Part shown: piece after piece, positions 40,744 through 52,137 of the stretch
Numbering within the stretch: the first letter of the stretch is position 1
Layout of the letters: every line of letters starts with the position of its first letter
From: Fragilaria crotonensis
Taxonomy: Eukaryota > Bacillariophyta > Fragilariophyceae > Fragilariales > Fragilariaceae
Direction: 5' to 3'
Assembly (NCBI GenBank): GCA_022925895.1
Contig: JAKSYS010000359.1
Coordinates: 1-61,699 of the forward strand
Length of the DNA: 61,699 nucleotides
Notes under the pieces: generated by a model
What the model was told of the DNA's origin: nothing
Database searches by the model: none
The model's input: only the letters and a program-made list of their open reading frames with translations
Program-made: the position numbers and the translations under genes

Positions 40744-43497
40744 TCACTTACATCGAATACGGTCCCACATGTCGCAGGTGCAATCCCTTTCTACAGAGCG
40801 ACCTTCAGGTGGCCACTTGAGCTCGAGCATCTCCGGAAAGAAATCTTCGTTCCATTCAGATAAAGAACGCTCTCCAGCAAGTCCGATCCCCATTATCCCC
40901 ATCTCCTGGGCGATGCGGAGTACCTCTTGAGCTTCTGCGTCCCGCAAATCCTGCTCGTGGTCGAGCCGTAAGGAACTGCGGAACAGAAAACGACTAGTCA
41001 GAAAGGCTTTATCGAGCTCATTCTCGTGCGACTTGTGTACCGCACGGCGTAGTTCAGTACGATAGATGTCTTCATCGACTACCTCGTAACCCAGCGCGGC
41101 TAGAGCGCGTCGTCTGTAGGCTCTTTCAGCCTTGCTATCAGCCCACACAATTTTTTCACGCTCCCCTTCTGTATCCCGATCGTCTTCGCTCCAATCTTCG
41201 TCATAACCATCAAAGAGCCAGGTCATATCTTCCGACGCGACCGGGGAGTCAGTATCAGAACGGCGTTGCTGGTGCCGCCATGGAAGCCAGGTAGCCTTGC
41301 TACCCTCGTAGTTAGGATCTCCGGTCTTCGCAAATGCTGTCCAGCGCTCCGACATATCAGACGATATCTCTTCGTCGGCGTCTTCCTTGAAATAGTCACC
41401 GAAGAAGTGACTAAGGATACGTTGAAATGCGTAAGTGTAATTGCCCTGAGTCTGATCATCGTCGACTCCGCTGTTTTGCCAATCCTCTGCTATGTAGGCC
41501 TCAACCGCCCCTTGATAGGCAGCCAAGATATCAGTGTACGGGTATTCCGGAGCCGAGGGTGCTTCTCTTTGCGCAATTGGTCCCAGAGTCGAGTAGTCTG
41601 ATCTTATCACCGGCATGGCTTGAAACACATAGGGCAGTTCGGAAGTGTGGCAAGATTTGCCCCAGCATTCCTTGTATCCAGGGATGTGAGTAGGTTGGCT
41701 GAAACGATACACGTATACATTCTTTTCTCTCTTGTACTTTCTTCGAAGTCCACTGATGGTGTGCGCATAATGCCAAGTTGGACACCGAAATAGGTAGTCG
41801 TCAATGATTCGACTCATGACAGGTCTGTAGTCAACAACAACTTTAGCTGCTTCCTTTAAAGCCTTCATCTTTTGGCGTTGTATTCGCTTCGCTTCTCGTA
41901 CCCTAGCCTTCTCTGCGTCCTCGTTGGCGATTTCATCAGGATCGCGTTGATTGGGCAAAAATCTTGCTACCGTTTCTATCTGTCGCATTGTGAAGTTTAC
42001 GATGCCGCCTCCCCGACTCCACGTGTCTACCAGAGCTTGCGCTTCGTCATATCGACGTTGAGCCTTTCGGGTGGCATTCATGGCCAAGAGAGCCTCGTAC
42101 TCCCGCTCCAGTTGATCTTTATGGTCCAAATAAAATTGGCGGTTTTCTTCTTCTATTTGCTTTCGCGCCAAGTCCTCTGCATCCATTTCAACCTGATCGA
42201 CATACTGTCGATAGTGCTTCAGAACGCGACTAGCAGAGTCACGAAAAAGAGCGCCGACGAACATCCAGTATACGGCTTTTGGCATTGGCGCTGGGAAGAC
42301 ATTGTAGACAAAAATCTCACCCTCGTGTTTGTTGGACCCGATGATGATAGGAATATCAGGGGGGACGAGGTCGAGATGTCGAAGAGGTTGCGATACATTG
42401 ACAGCTGCCCATTTTTGTGAATTGACAGGCTGATGCCGGAACACGTATTGTGAAGTTCTAAACGGTGTCTGCACAATGCCCTGGGGCCCAATAGTCACTT
42501 GGGTAAGTTGAGTCAAGGTTGGGCTCCAAGTGAAAAAGTCGCCAACAGATCGGGGAACACCCATGAGACCAGCTTGCACCTTAATTAAATCTTCGACACG
42601 TTCTGTACGTAAGCATCCCAAATCTCGACAGTCGACTGCTCGTTTAAATGCGTCCCCAATAAAGTCAGCAACGGTCGGGGTACGAAAGGTGTATCCCATT
42701 GGAAAGGACTGCATGATGACTCTGTGAAAGAGCGTCCCAGCCCCTTCCATCATAAGGTGCAATCCAATCATGACTGCCCCCGCTGACTCTCCAAAGAGTG
42801 TGACTTGGTTAGGATCTCCGCCGAAGTGCTGGATATTGGTGGATATGAAATCTAAGGCTGCACGCTGGTCCATCAAGCCAAAGTTACCATAGAGACCATC
42901 GGCCGAGCTTACCAGAAATCCCAGGGCACCAAGACGATAATTGACGCTCACAACAATCAGGTCACGTTCCACGAGCGCCTTTCCCTGATATTCTGGACGG
43001 TGCGAACCACCCATTTGAAAAGCCCCACCGTGAAGCCAAACCATCACCGGCAACAGTTTCTTTCGAGATAATTGTCCGGCGGGGGTAAATATGTTCAGCG
43101 TCAAGCAGTCCTCACTCATCGGATTTTTACACGAATTGTGGACATCTCTCACTTGCCAGCAGTCAGGCCCATATTGTGTGCCGTCCAACACGGCCGGGGC
43201 CCACGGCGACACTGGTTCCGGAGGAGCGAAACGCAGGTTGCCAACCGGGGGCGCCACGTAAGGGATGTTACCAAAGAAATCCATCCCCTCGGAACGCCTT
43301 CCCTTGACTTTTCCAAGCTTGGGGAGGAGTGTCGTGACGCTCCGGACGTCTTCGTCGCCGCCGCGCGGTATTTTGGAAGTCAAGTCGTGAAGAAAGGACG
43401 AAAGGTCATCGTGTTCATCAGTGGCGGCGACAGCTCGACAAAGAATTGTGGATATAACGAGCAGGAATGATATTTTGGCATATCGAAGTCGCAACAT
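40744..43497 (-). CDS. Secreted type-B carboxylesterase with a charged insert
   Basis: I start at ATG 43497, which opens a signal peptide (MLRLRYAKISFLLVISTI...); the frame continues upstream without support. 917 residues, uninterrupted. Alpha/beta-hydrolase, carboxylesterase/cholinesterase group: EDCLTLNIF, oxyanion loop HGGAF (156-160), VVSVNYRLGALGFL, nucleophile Ser238 in FGESAGA, acid Glu in KHEGEIFVYN, and His in CHTSELPYVF. Between the acid and the His lies a roughly 160-residue Glu/Lys/Arg-rich, probably coiled-coil insert (ARKQIEEENRQFYLDHKDQL..., then EDAEKARVREAKRIQRQKM). The C-terminus adds about 150 charged residues. The frame ends at a GTAAGTGAG-like donor (40,744-40,752), and sequence downstream (40,560-40,690; VCPGEDTLPQQSRIEH, DWMGWLMYGVSGG) looks coding, so a further 3' exon is possible. 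Substrate unknown. Confidence 0.85.
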   Translation of the reverse strand: MLRLRYAKISFLLVISTILCRAVAATDEHDDLSSFLHDLTSKIPRGGDEDVRSVTTLLPKLGKVKGRRSEGMDFFGNIPYVAPPVGNLRFAPPEPVSPWAPAVLDGTQYGPDCWQVRDVHNSCKNPMSEDCLTLNIFTPAGQLSRKKLLPVMVWLHGGAFQMGGSHRPEYQGKALVERDLIVVSVNYRLGALGFLVSSADGLYGNFGLMDQRAALDFISTNIQHFGGDPNQVTLFGESAGAVMIGLHLMMEGAGTLFHRVIMQSFPMGYTFRTPTVADFIGDAFKRAVDCRDLGCLRTERVEDLIKVQAGLMGVPRSVGDFFTWSPTLTQLTQVTIGPQGIVQTPFRTSQYVFRHQPVNSQKWAAVNVSQPLRHLDLVPPDIPIIIGSNKHEGEIFVYNVFPAPMPKAVYWMFVGALFRDSASRVLKHYRQYVDQVEMDAEDLARKQIEEENRQFYLDHKDQLEREYEALLAMNATRKAQRRYDEAQALVDTWSRGGGIVNFTMRQIETVARFLPNQRDPDEIANEDAEKARVREAKRIQRQKMKALKEAAKVVVDYRPVMSRIIDDYLFRCPTWHYAHTISGLRRKYKREKNVYVYRFSQPTHIPGYKECWGKSCHTSELPYVFQAMPVIRSDYSTLGPIAQREAPSAPEYPYTDILAAYQGAVEAYIAEDWQNSGVDDDQTQGNYTYAFQRILSHFFGDYFKEDADEEISSDMSERWTAFAKTGDPNYEGSKATWLPWRHQQRRSDTDSPVASEDMTWLFDGYDEDWSEDDRDTEGEREKIVWADSKAERAYRRRALAALGYEVVDEDIYRTELRRAVHKSHENELDKAFLTSRFLFRSSLRLDHEQDLRDAEAQEVLRIAQEMGIMGIGLAGERSLSEWNEDFFPEMLELKWPPEGRSVERDCTCDMWDRIRCK

Positions 43498-43933
43498 GCT
43501 TGAGTGAGCTGTCAAAGTCGCAATCGTTTCCTTGCCATCATGACTTGACATCTCGCATGACGCATGAATATGGCAAGTACAGTGTAAGTGATCGTTGAGT
43601 TGAATCGTTGTCTTTCCGAGCTCATTTTTTGGCGCTTTTTGAGTTGTCACGTATGCTCGCCACGTGGAGAGGCCTACTGGCAGGGTATACCACCGACTCT
43701 GAGACACTGTGTACAGGATTTACTGGCACCATTCTTGCAATGCACCGTGCTCCGTATGTGAAGCATGTGAGATGGCTTTCAGGAATCACACCAACGCTTC
43801 CGCAACGTGTAGCAGTCTACTGTACAGTTTCTAGTTTACAATAGTCGAAGTTGCATCCATGAAATGGATGTAACAAATAATGTGTAGCAACGCTGTAGCT
43901 AGCTACAAGCCTTCGCCGAGTACTCTAAAGTCG
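43498..43933. other. Intergenic, no gene seen
   Basis: Lies between two minus-strand genes. It should hold the esterase promoter. Confidence 0.4.
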
Positions 43934-45581
43934 CTAGAGCATCAGGAGTTCACTATTGTCAAGTGTGGCTGCCAGCATGATCTTGTACGCTTCGAAGTCA
44001 AGGTCGGATGTTCTCAAAAGACGCAAGGCCAGTGTCGCCAGATTATAAAAGTGGCGGATGATTTGCTTTTCTCCTCGCCGTACGATGATGGCATTGCGTA
44101 GCCTTTGAAAGTCTCGGTGTCGACCGAACCATCGCCGTCTACGACTGAAGCCTCGATGCAAAAGAATGTCATCTTCTTCGAGAGTCGTTTTGTACTTGCC
44201 GAGGTCGTCATTTGCAGCTCGTTGTAGCCGTTCCATTGCCCTAATTTCGTTGGGCACTGAAAAGGGAGATCGACTCAATGTCGCTCCCATTTGTGGTACC
44301 AACCCATCATCTGTCTGTGTTGTTTCTTCTCCCTTCTTCAAGAACAGAGATTTCATAGCATTCAGTTCTGAGTCGTGGGCTGATGCCACTCGGCAGAGAC
44401 TCAATGCCGATTGATAGGTCCAGGGTTGCCGACGCAAACTGTAACGTCTCGAGTCACGTCATGACAATCCCCAAGACCATCTGCCTCCCACAAAATCTCA
44501 ATATCTTTCTGATCGACATCGTGGCGAACCACAAGACTCAATGACAACTTCGCTTTATTCTCACAAGCGTGTTGAGAGTCGTCCAAAATTGAGAAACCGT
44601 AATTCATGAGAAAGTTGGAGTTGCTGTGATCACCATACGAGATTTCAATTTGCTTTGCATCGACGTCTTTATACGAGCGTCATCGGGCATGAGCAAATGA
44701 AAGCCACTCGAATCAATCTCCCAGTTGCACTTGACAACGTCACGTTGTGAGACAGCTTGACTAGCACTGATGTGATTGAGCATGTCAATAAATGGAACAA
44801 GGCAAATTTCTCCGCTTGCATGGTCAGTAAATGCTCTGGAGGTAATAACAGATCTCGCCCAGTACCAAGTTTCCAGCGAGACAAACTCCGTTGATGTCCC
44901 GCCAGCCTCTCGAATAGCAGCTAGAACAATTTTATGCTCATCCTCCCATTCCTTTCTTCGATTCTGTACTGCCTCTTTGACAACCGAATTTTGTAGCTCC
45001 TCCAGCAACAGCGCATCCCAAAACACCGGCAAATGTTTCAATCCCTCCAGAGATGGCAGCGTCTGGAGGTACGGCGAAAAGGCTCCTCCACACAGTTTCT
45101 TTTGCTTTGTCAGACTCAAAAAGATGGCAATGTACATGGACGGCAATTCCCCGCCGTGACTAGCCCTAGTAGTGTCATGTCGCGCAAAGTATTCTTGTAC
45201 AGCTCGTCCGGTTGGCGTTTCCAGTCCGCACTGGGGCGTCACAAATTCCGTGCGGTCCACAAAGGCAAGCTCGCTGTCGACGTTGTTGTGTGCGTGATAA
45301 TGGTGATGCACGTCGATCGTAGCAGTTGAAGTAGCACACGAACGTTCCAATTGAATGCCGCACTCATTGCGTGACACCACCACCACAGACACGCCCTTGT
45401 CAACTCGTGACGGGCCCCGTACGAGATGTTCGATTAAATTCTGAGTACTCCTAGGCGGTAGTTGATGTGATGATCGCCTTCCGCCAAACGGAGACCACAA
45501 CGCCAAGCAACATTTACAAAGGACGTTGACAAGGAACAACAACAGCAGGCTGTGGATTAGACGGGGCGACGTAAAACCCAT
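43934..45581 (-). CDS. SET-domain protein methyltransferase, Rubisco-LSMT/SETD3-like (frame-broken)
   Basis: From ATG 45581, with an N-terminal signal-like stretch (LIHSLLLLFLVNVLCKCCLALW). The SET core follows: early NECGIQL, then FSPYLQTLPS, ETWYWARSVITSRAF, CLVPFIDMLNH, QIEISYGDHSNSNFLMNYGF (the NYGF motif near the SAM site). The C-terminal substrate-binding domain is typical of this family: SALSLCRVASAHDSELNAMK, EIRAMERLQRAANDD, TLEEDDILL, NAIIVRRGEKQIIRHFY. These enzymes methylate lysine or histidine of non-histone proteins such as Rubisco, aldolase or actin. Possible plastid or secretory-pathway entry is suggested only by the hydrophobic N-terminus. Two frame breaks: 44668-44670 (one base more in an A run restores the SET motif) and near 44,430. 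Confidence 0.75.
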
Positions 45582-46260
45582 GGCTTCACATTTCCCATGG
45601 GTAATCCTCGGATTACGCGGTACTGTATTTAGTACTGTCGTACCAGGTGCCAGGTGCTATCAAGCTACTCGGACTACGGCCAGTACTGGTAGCCAGTATG
45701 GCACGTTTTGCATTTTGCAGACAGCACACAGCATTAGTTATGCCGGTAGCAGTGGTGAACTGGAGCAACCTATACAGCCGGTAGCACTTCCACTACTTGT
45801 ACTTGCAAAAATGCAGAATTTCTACCGGTAGTAACGATGTACTCTACTAGCGTATGCATGTACAAGTTGGACTAATCTATCATATTAAATGATAAGTGGG
45901 GGTGTCGTACTCAGTACTCCCGGCTCACAGTACTCCGAGTACAAGTATGTTCATGTACCAGTACCAGTAGCAGCAATGGGATTTTTAGTCGACATACTCT
46001 GTACCAAGGACTCGTACTTTTTTATACTCCAGCTCTCAATACAAGCAGCTATGTACACAACGGTCAATAACAGATTCTCATCATTCTTGTACATACGGTG
46101 TTCCAGTGCTTGTACTGTACTGGAGTTTTCATAAATAGAGTTCATTGGGTTGACCGCATGAATGAATATGTTTTGTCGCAATTCGCAACACAAGTTGCAA
46201 TGAAATACTTTAAGACCTTATGAATGATTACTATCAAGGGCATTTCCTCTATAAGCGTTC
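45582..46260. repeat. Spacer between divergent genes, GTAC-rich
   Basis: Between the SET gene (minus) and the glycosyltransferase (plus). From 45,620 to 46,130 it is full of GTAC, AGTACTGT, CCGGTAG and GAGTAC motifs. No gene. Confidence 0.5.
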
Positions 46261-47136
46261 ATGTTGCGTATCGCTCATTTCAACTGTGTTGCTCTCGTGG
46301 TCAGTTTGATCCTCCTGCAAACCCTTTATCTAGTGGAAATCCATTCTTCGTGGTTGACTCAGCGCCCTGTTGGCATTGTTAACCTCGATGCCGATTTACC
46401 AAGACGAGTCGAAGAGCAATCCGACCCTGTTCCTGTCGAACAATCGATGTCGTTTGTCACTCTCACATACGGGCCGAAATCGGCACAGTATTCATCAAAC
46501 ATTCTGCATAACTGCCTCATGATAAAACAAGCCAAGGGGAACAACTCGTATGTAATCTACACTGACCAACCCAATGACAAGGAGTATTGCGAACACTGCG
46601 AGTGCAAGAAATTTAAATTTTACAAATGCAAGTGCCCCGTTAATTTCGGCAACTGTACTGGCGTTAAGAATGCCTGTGAAAAGAATCACTTCTTTTCCGA
46701 TATGATGCTTCGTTACCCCGAGGTTGTCTATCTCGACCACGACTTGCTCATCGTCAAGCCATCCTTCTTCGAAGCCTTCTACCCTCGTACTCGCCACCAC
46801 GATTTTCTAGCCGCCCGAGATCAAGGACGTGGGGAACTGCTCAACTACCGGAAGGATTTCAACAGTGGCCTGGTCTTCATTCGCCGCTTACCAGATGTCG
46901 ATCCTATGCTATTGCGAGCCTATCTCTACACAAAGAATACCCGAAACTACGATCAGCCAACGTTGAGCACGTTCGTACAGCTGCATTATAAGAATTGGGA
47001 CGAGCTCTCAATCAAGTGGCATTGTCGTGCTATGCTCCATCATCACAGTGACATTCCTGTCGAGCATTGCTACACTCTGCACCCGCCATGGGATGTCCTT
47101 TTGGATAGATTGAACTTCACTCGTCTGAAGGCTTGA
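46261..47136 (+). CDS. Golgi-type glycosyltransferase with a DxD motif
   Basis: 291 residues, uninterrupted. The N-terminus is a type II signal anchor (LRIAHFNCVALVVSLILLQTLYLV). The luminal part begins FVTLTYGPKSAQYSSNILHN, resembling the first Rossmann strand of GT8/glycogenin-like GT-A enzymes, and has the metal- and nucleotide-sugar-binding DxD as D159-H160-D161 in VVYLDHDLLIVKPSFF. Later FNSGLVFIRR and NYDQPTLSTFV match the 'N(S/A)G' and 'DQ' motifs of the family. An unusual Cys cluster (C110, C113, C115, C123, C125, C132, C139) lies between the first strand and the DxD and could be disulfide-bonded. Donor and acceptor sugars are unknown. Probably acts in protein or polysaccharide glycosylation in the Golgi. 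Confidence 0.75.
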   Translation: MLRIAHFNCVALVVSLILLQTLYLVEIHSSWLTQRPVGIVNLDADLPRRVEEQSDPVPVEQSMSFVTLTYGPKSAQYSSNILHNCLMIKQAKGNNSYVIYTDQPNDKEYCEHCECKKFKFYKCKCPVNFGNCTGVKNACEKNHFFSDMMLRYPEVVYLDHDLLIVKPSFFEAFYPRTRHHDFLAARDQGRGELLNYRKDFNSGLVFIRRLPDVDPMLLRAYLYTKNTRNYDQPTLSTFVQLHYKNWDELSIKWHCRAMLHHHSDIPVEHCYTLHPPWDVLLDRLNFTRLKA

Positions 47137-50100
47137 CGCGAATGGGTTCATTAGAAGTACTTCAGTCGCTGGCTGGCTCGCAGATGCATACTCGAGTCCT
47201 CCAGTACTGCATTTGAAATTAGTGCAAATGCACTTTTTAGCATATAATGATATTGAAGGTGAGGTCTGTGGCATGACGAAAGGCACCCTGCTTTTGGCGA
47301 CGGCGTTTTTCTTCGCACTTCCCAAGGGCAAAATCCGACTATCTGTGAACGCACGACTGCGTTGAACTATACGTTCTCCGTCCTATATACAGTACACTCC
47401 TCGTAATGGGTTCAACTATGTCATACCATGGTTTGTGCCGAACTGTATCATACTTGAAATTGAAGTGCTACTGTTTTCTGAAACACTTGGCAGTACGGCT
47501 AGCTAACATGCCATAGGCTACAAGTAGGACTACATGCTGCATGTTGTTCATACCAAGATTGCAGTGGTAGTATAGTACCAGCACGTGGTCAATACCCAGG
47601 ATCAACGAATGAACTAAAGCTGTGATAAACGATGCTGCCCACTTCCGCTTAAGGGCTATCCAGCAGCTTCGCCGTTCAGCATGGCGAGCTCGGTCTATTG
47701 CTACAACAAGCAAACTGGGAAATTGATGCCACTGGATGCCTTCATTTCACCCCTGACCATCGGGTCCCCTATCACCTGTGATGGATGCAGAGGCTCTGGA
47801 ATCGCTCTTGTTTCTTCTGCGTTCCATTTGGTTGTTTGTGATGGCCGAGCGTATTGTGAGCCTCATACGGTGACAAGTAATGCAATAGCTGTATCTCATT
47901 GGTGATTGGATTGAGAATCGACACTTCAGCAGCAAATTGAATTGCTTCTGCTTATTGAATTGGGGCACCTTGTGTCATGAGGAACCATGTGAAAGGAGTG
48001 CATTGAGAGTTCTAATGCTCCACCCACATCACCGAGAATAATTTGCCCAGCACTGCTATGCATTCTGTCACACTTACATTAAGATTTCATGAGACTTGGT
48101 CTCTTCTGTTGACTTTATACAAAAAATAGTTTTCCCTGTCCATTTGAATCATAATCAAATCCTATCATCACCGCAGTTAGAGGATGTCAATAATCCGGAG
48201 TGCACTATGTTGCCTCTTTGAAACCTCATCATAGCACCACTCAAAAAGCACAGTATTGGAGAAGAGCACCAAATTGCTGGAGGGTTTATGCTACCCTGTC
48301 ATGGTGTGGTGCCGAAGATAGGTCTTGTGCTATTTTTCTTGTAGCTGCCTTTCTTCTGCCAGACTCAGTTCTGTCCGGATTGATATTTAGCCAATTGGAG
48401 TGTGATTGCATTTATTTTGTTACCTTTTATGGCTCCCCGTATTTCCTGGTAGCTATCATTGCAAGATTTGGAATGAAATGGACATCAAATTTGGTCAGCA
48501 CTTTGGACTTCCTTGAAACCTCCAGCTGCAGCTCCTCCAAAAATACTGGATTGATGGTGTTTCTGTGTGGACGGGAACCGAACTGGCCCATTGTGTAAAA
48601 TATTGACATTCTCAGCATGGAAAGCTTGTCTCCATTTGGCTCCAATGACATGATTCAGCAGCCTTAGAACAGATAGTCATGCGGGTTTAGTGAATTTGAA
48701 TATCATTGCCTTCTTCTTCTTAGAATAAGATTGTGTTTGCAACTGCATGCCATTGCAGGTATGAACATTTTTATTCCAGCGCATGATTCAGCAACAACAG
48801 CACTAAATGAAATTGGCAACATTCCAGTTTGTTTGTTGTTTCATGTTTCTCGCTGTTCTTGATTGTCATGATTGTCCTCATTGTCCGGGATTGCTGAGTT
48901 GGTGAGGTGCTCTAAAGATAGTTATGCATTCCCAAAGTTGATGAAGCTGTTGTATCCCTCCAAGCCTTGAATATTCCCACATAAACATCCGCAACCGATG
49001 ATGGAGTATGGTGTGCCATGAGCGACTTCTTGCATTTGTCCGAGATACCAGCATAGGAAATTTCGGCATTTGTAATGTTTAGCTCCTTGGTGCATATACT
49101 CACCACAAAGTATAGCAATGGCAGCATCTATTAGGCCAGTAAGAGAAGGGATGGTGAAGTTCCTGTAGCCTGGCCACCAAAGCAACAACGGATTCTCTCT
49201 AGTAAGCGGTGCTGGATATTGATTTGTGCCCAGTCAGTGCGTGTTTTGAGGTTACCACCTTCATTCAGAGGTAACTCTGCCAATTCTTCTTGTAATGCCT
49301 TTCTTCATTCCTTTCCGTAGGCATGCAATTAACTTCTCAAACTATTGGTTGATTGCCTTGCCATTCTGGATGCATTGTCGTGTTTTTGCTTTTTGCTGGT
49401 TGGACTGTTTTGTTGACGCTTGGAGTACTTGTAGCCGGTGTTTCCTTGTATTCACTTGTCTTCCTTTCAACTTCTTTTAACAATTTCATTGACTTCCTTT
49501 AACAAGCTCCTCCAAGATGCCTATAGCCTTTGCACTTACTTCACGGGGACGAGTTCTTCTGTGCTGGCAGCTCAATAGCGACCATAGGCCCTCATAGCTA
49601 ATGTTTGGTGACAAAGTCTTGACCATTTCATAAATGACTCAAGAAGCCTTCATCTATGCCTCTGGATGCTTCTTGGTGTCGTCTTTATGGAATCATAACC
49701 ATTGTAGTCTTCATCCTTTAATGTAGCTAACAGTCTAAACATAAAAACATAACACTTCAAGATTCATCTGCTCCTATCATTGAGTAGAATCTCAGTGTAG
49801 CTAGCACCAGTCAGGTCTTGCAACTCGTATTGACACCACGCTCTAACATAAGTATCAACCATCAGTCTCTCAAGCAAGCCATTTGCTTGTCTTCTACTCA
49901 TGGTTGATTCTACATTTTGAAAGAAGGTTTTGAGCCGCATTGGGCTGAGGGGCCTCCAATTCTTGCCTGTTATTCCAAACAACTGAAGCCTGATCTGCTC
50001 CCAGGTACAATCAATAAGCTTCTTGCACCTAATGTGACCGACAGACCGGGAAACAATGTGCAAAGTGGTTTAGTTGCAAGGATTGTTGGCATGGTACTCA

Positions 50101-51738
50101 GAAGCAGCATCGTGCTGTCAAGAGTTTGACTGTTCGAGAGAGTATCTTTGAGAGGTTGGCCGAATTTGCATTGATGAAAGGCATTTTGTATCCCACGTTA
50201 GTACTGGATGAGAACCATCTATGATATCTACCTGAAATTGTTGAGATGGTGGAGCTTTCGGTAATTTCATGCAACAACATCATGATCTTGGCCTTTGTCT
50301 TCAGTCATGTTGCAATCAAAGAGGATGCCTGCAATTTTTCTTCACCTGCCACAGTATGGATACTGCCTTCATCGTAAGATTAAGCTTACAACAGGGGACA
50401 GAGAAAGCAATGCCGATTGATGTGCCTGATGGACTCTGCCTTCCCTTCCCATAAAGCTACACAAGCTCAGATACCATGATTGCTTTGCTTCCTGGTCAAA
50501 TTTTGAACAATGCTCTATGCATCAAGCTGGAGATCTTCTTGAAGCTTCTAGGATGATATTTGCATCTGCAGGGCCTCCTTGGCATGGAAAGCTGCAGGGT
50601 GTCTTTCTGCACTGCCGAAACTTCGGATTTCTCCGATGGTAGTTTCACGACATATTGAATGATGCTTCTAGTAAAAGATCCACAAGAATTCGCCATCATT
50701 GAGTTACCAAGAGCGGATTGGTGGTGAAAGCTGCTCAACTGCAATTACCAGCTTTGAGACAGAGGCTCATCTCCGGCAATTGTCTCACGTGTTTGGAGAA
50801 TCAGTGACTGCAGGACAACAATGCTGATGCCCAAGATATCAACACCAAAAGGCTTGTGGCAGAACACCATCGTCATCAATGTCATTCATGGTTCTGATGC
50901 TCAAGAACCTGTATTCGATTCCAAGACTGTTCGCAATGGAAATAATCTTGAATTTGATGACTGCAGCGAACTGTTTGTCTCCGTTTGATACACGAGATAG
51001 ACCTATTCCGCAAAAACCTTGTAGCTGCAGAATGTGACCCACTACTACCCTTTGCGTTAATTTGGAGGAGTAATCCGTTCGCTAGTAGTATTGATACACC
51101 TGAATCATAGGAGAAGGATTGCTTTATCAATTTACAGGGCAATTAGTTTGAGGACAATGATGGTCGTCAATGAGAAGTGGTCATTGTAAATGCAAATCAA
51201 GTCCACCCCTCCAATGCCACAGGTTTTCTGAATACAAGCGTTACTGCAAGATGATGACATCCGCAAAAAATGAGATTCAAGAGTATAATTGAAATCATCC
51301 ATGAAGGCTTAGTTTGATTGACTGCTTTGCTGTTTGAATGCCAAAAGACTTCTCCAAACCAAATATGTTCATCCTCTACACAACACAGAAACACCATTCT
51401 TTGTTGCAACTACCGGCAGACAATTGGAATCAGCCAATCAAGACGTTTTGCTTGCTCCCCTAACCCCTTGCCACCATGCTGTTTTGTTCATTTACAGATG
51501 AAAGTCTGGATAAGTGAGTTCATCACTTCCCAGTCTTGTTGTGAGAGCAGATATAGGTGCTTCCACATGTTACAGAGGTACTAATTCGCAACATTCATGA
51601 CCAGATCCTATCATGTGAATCTGTATTCCTTCTTTCTGCCATTAGCAAACCCATACCTGGACAAATTTCTCAGCATGACACTGAAATGTTGTAATCATTG
51701 CTCCGTTTGTGGAGTCATCCTTCTTTCAAAGAAGGTCG
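47137..51738. other. Gene desert, CpG-poor
   Basis: 4.6 kb with only short frames on both strands, none with recognisable motifs. From about 47,940 on, CpG is rare (roughly one per 60 bases) though not as extreme as 38.9-40.4 kb. A near-perfect palindrome, CCTTCTTTCAAAGAAGG (51,718-51,735), ends just before the copia element. Interpreted as old repeat remnants; no element could be named. Confidence 0.5.
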
Positions 51739-52106
51739 TGTTATTTTAAAGTAAACTTTGTTAGCATCGCTCAACAGTGTGTGAGTGTAGTAATGATGTA
51801 AATGGGCTATTAGTATATAGATTCACAATTGATAAACTTCTGATTTACTGATACGTTCTTATTGTGAGTATCAAATGTCACTGCAACGTTGATATTCTTC
51901 ACATCGCCAACACAAGCAAACGGACGACTTTGGTTGCATCACCGTTTGCATCATATCTTTATCATTGAAGTTCTTATATGTCATCGGAGAACACCCCAGT
52001 GCCGTTTTACTAGTACCATTCATACTATTGTACACTTCGCTCACTTCCTGAGTCGATTTGTGCACTATACAGTACAGTAAGATACATCACGGTACTGATA
52101 TCATCA
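51739..52106 (-). repeat. 3' LTR of the copia element
   Basis: 368 bp, closely similar to 57423-57793 with scattered substitutions and a few indels. Confidence 0.88.
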
Positions 52107-52137
52107 CACTCCCTTTCGCTTTCTACTCAGGTTGTGC

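Noticed and set aside
47468-51640. Several 60-130-codon frames as small genes
   Set aside because: They occur equally on both strands in CpG-poor DNA, lack motifs and overlap each other; they fit chance frames in eroded repeats.
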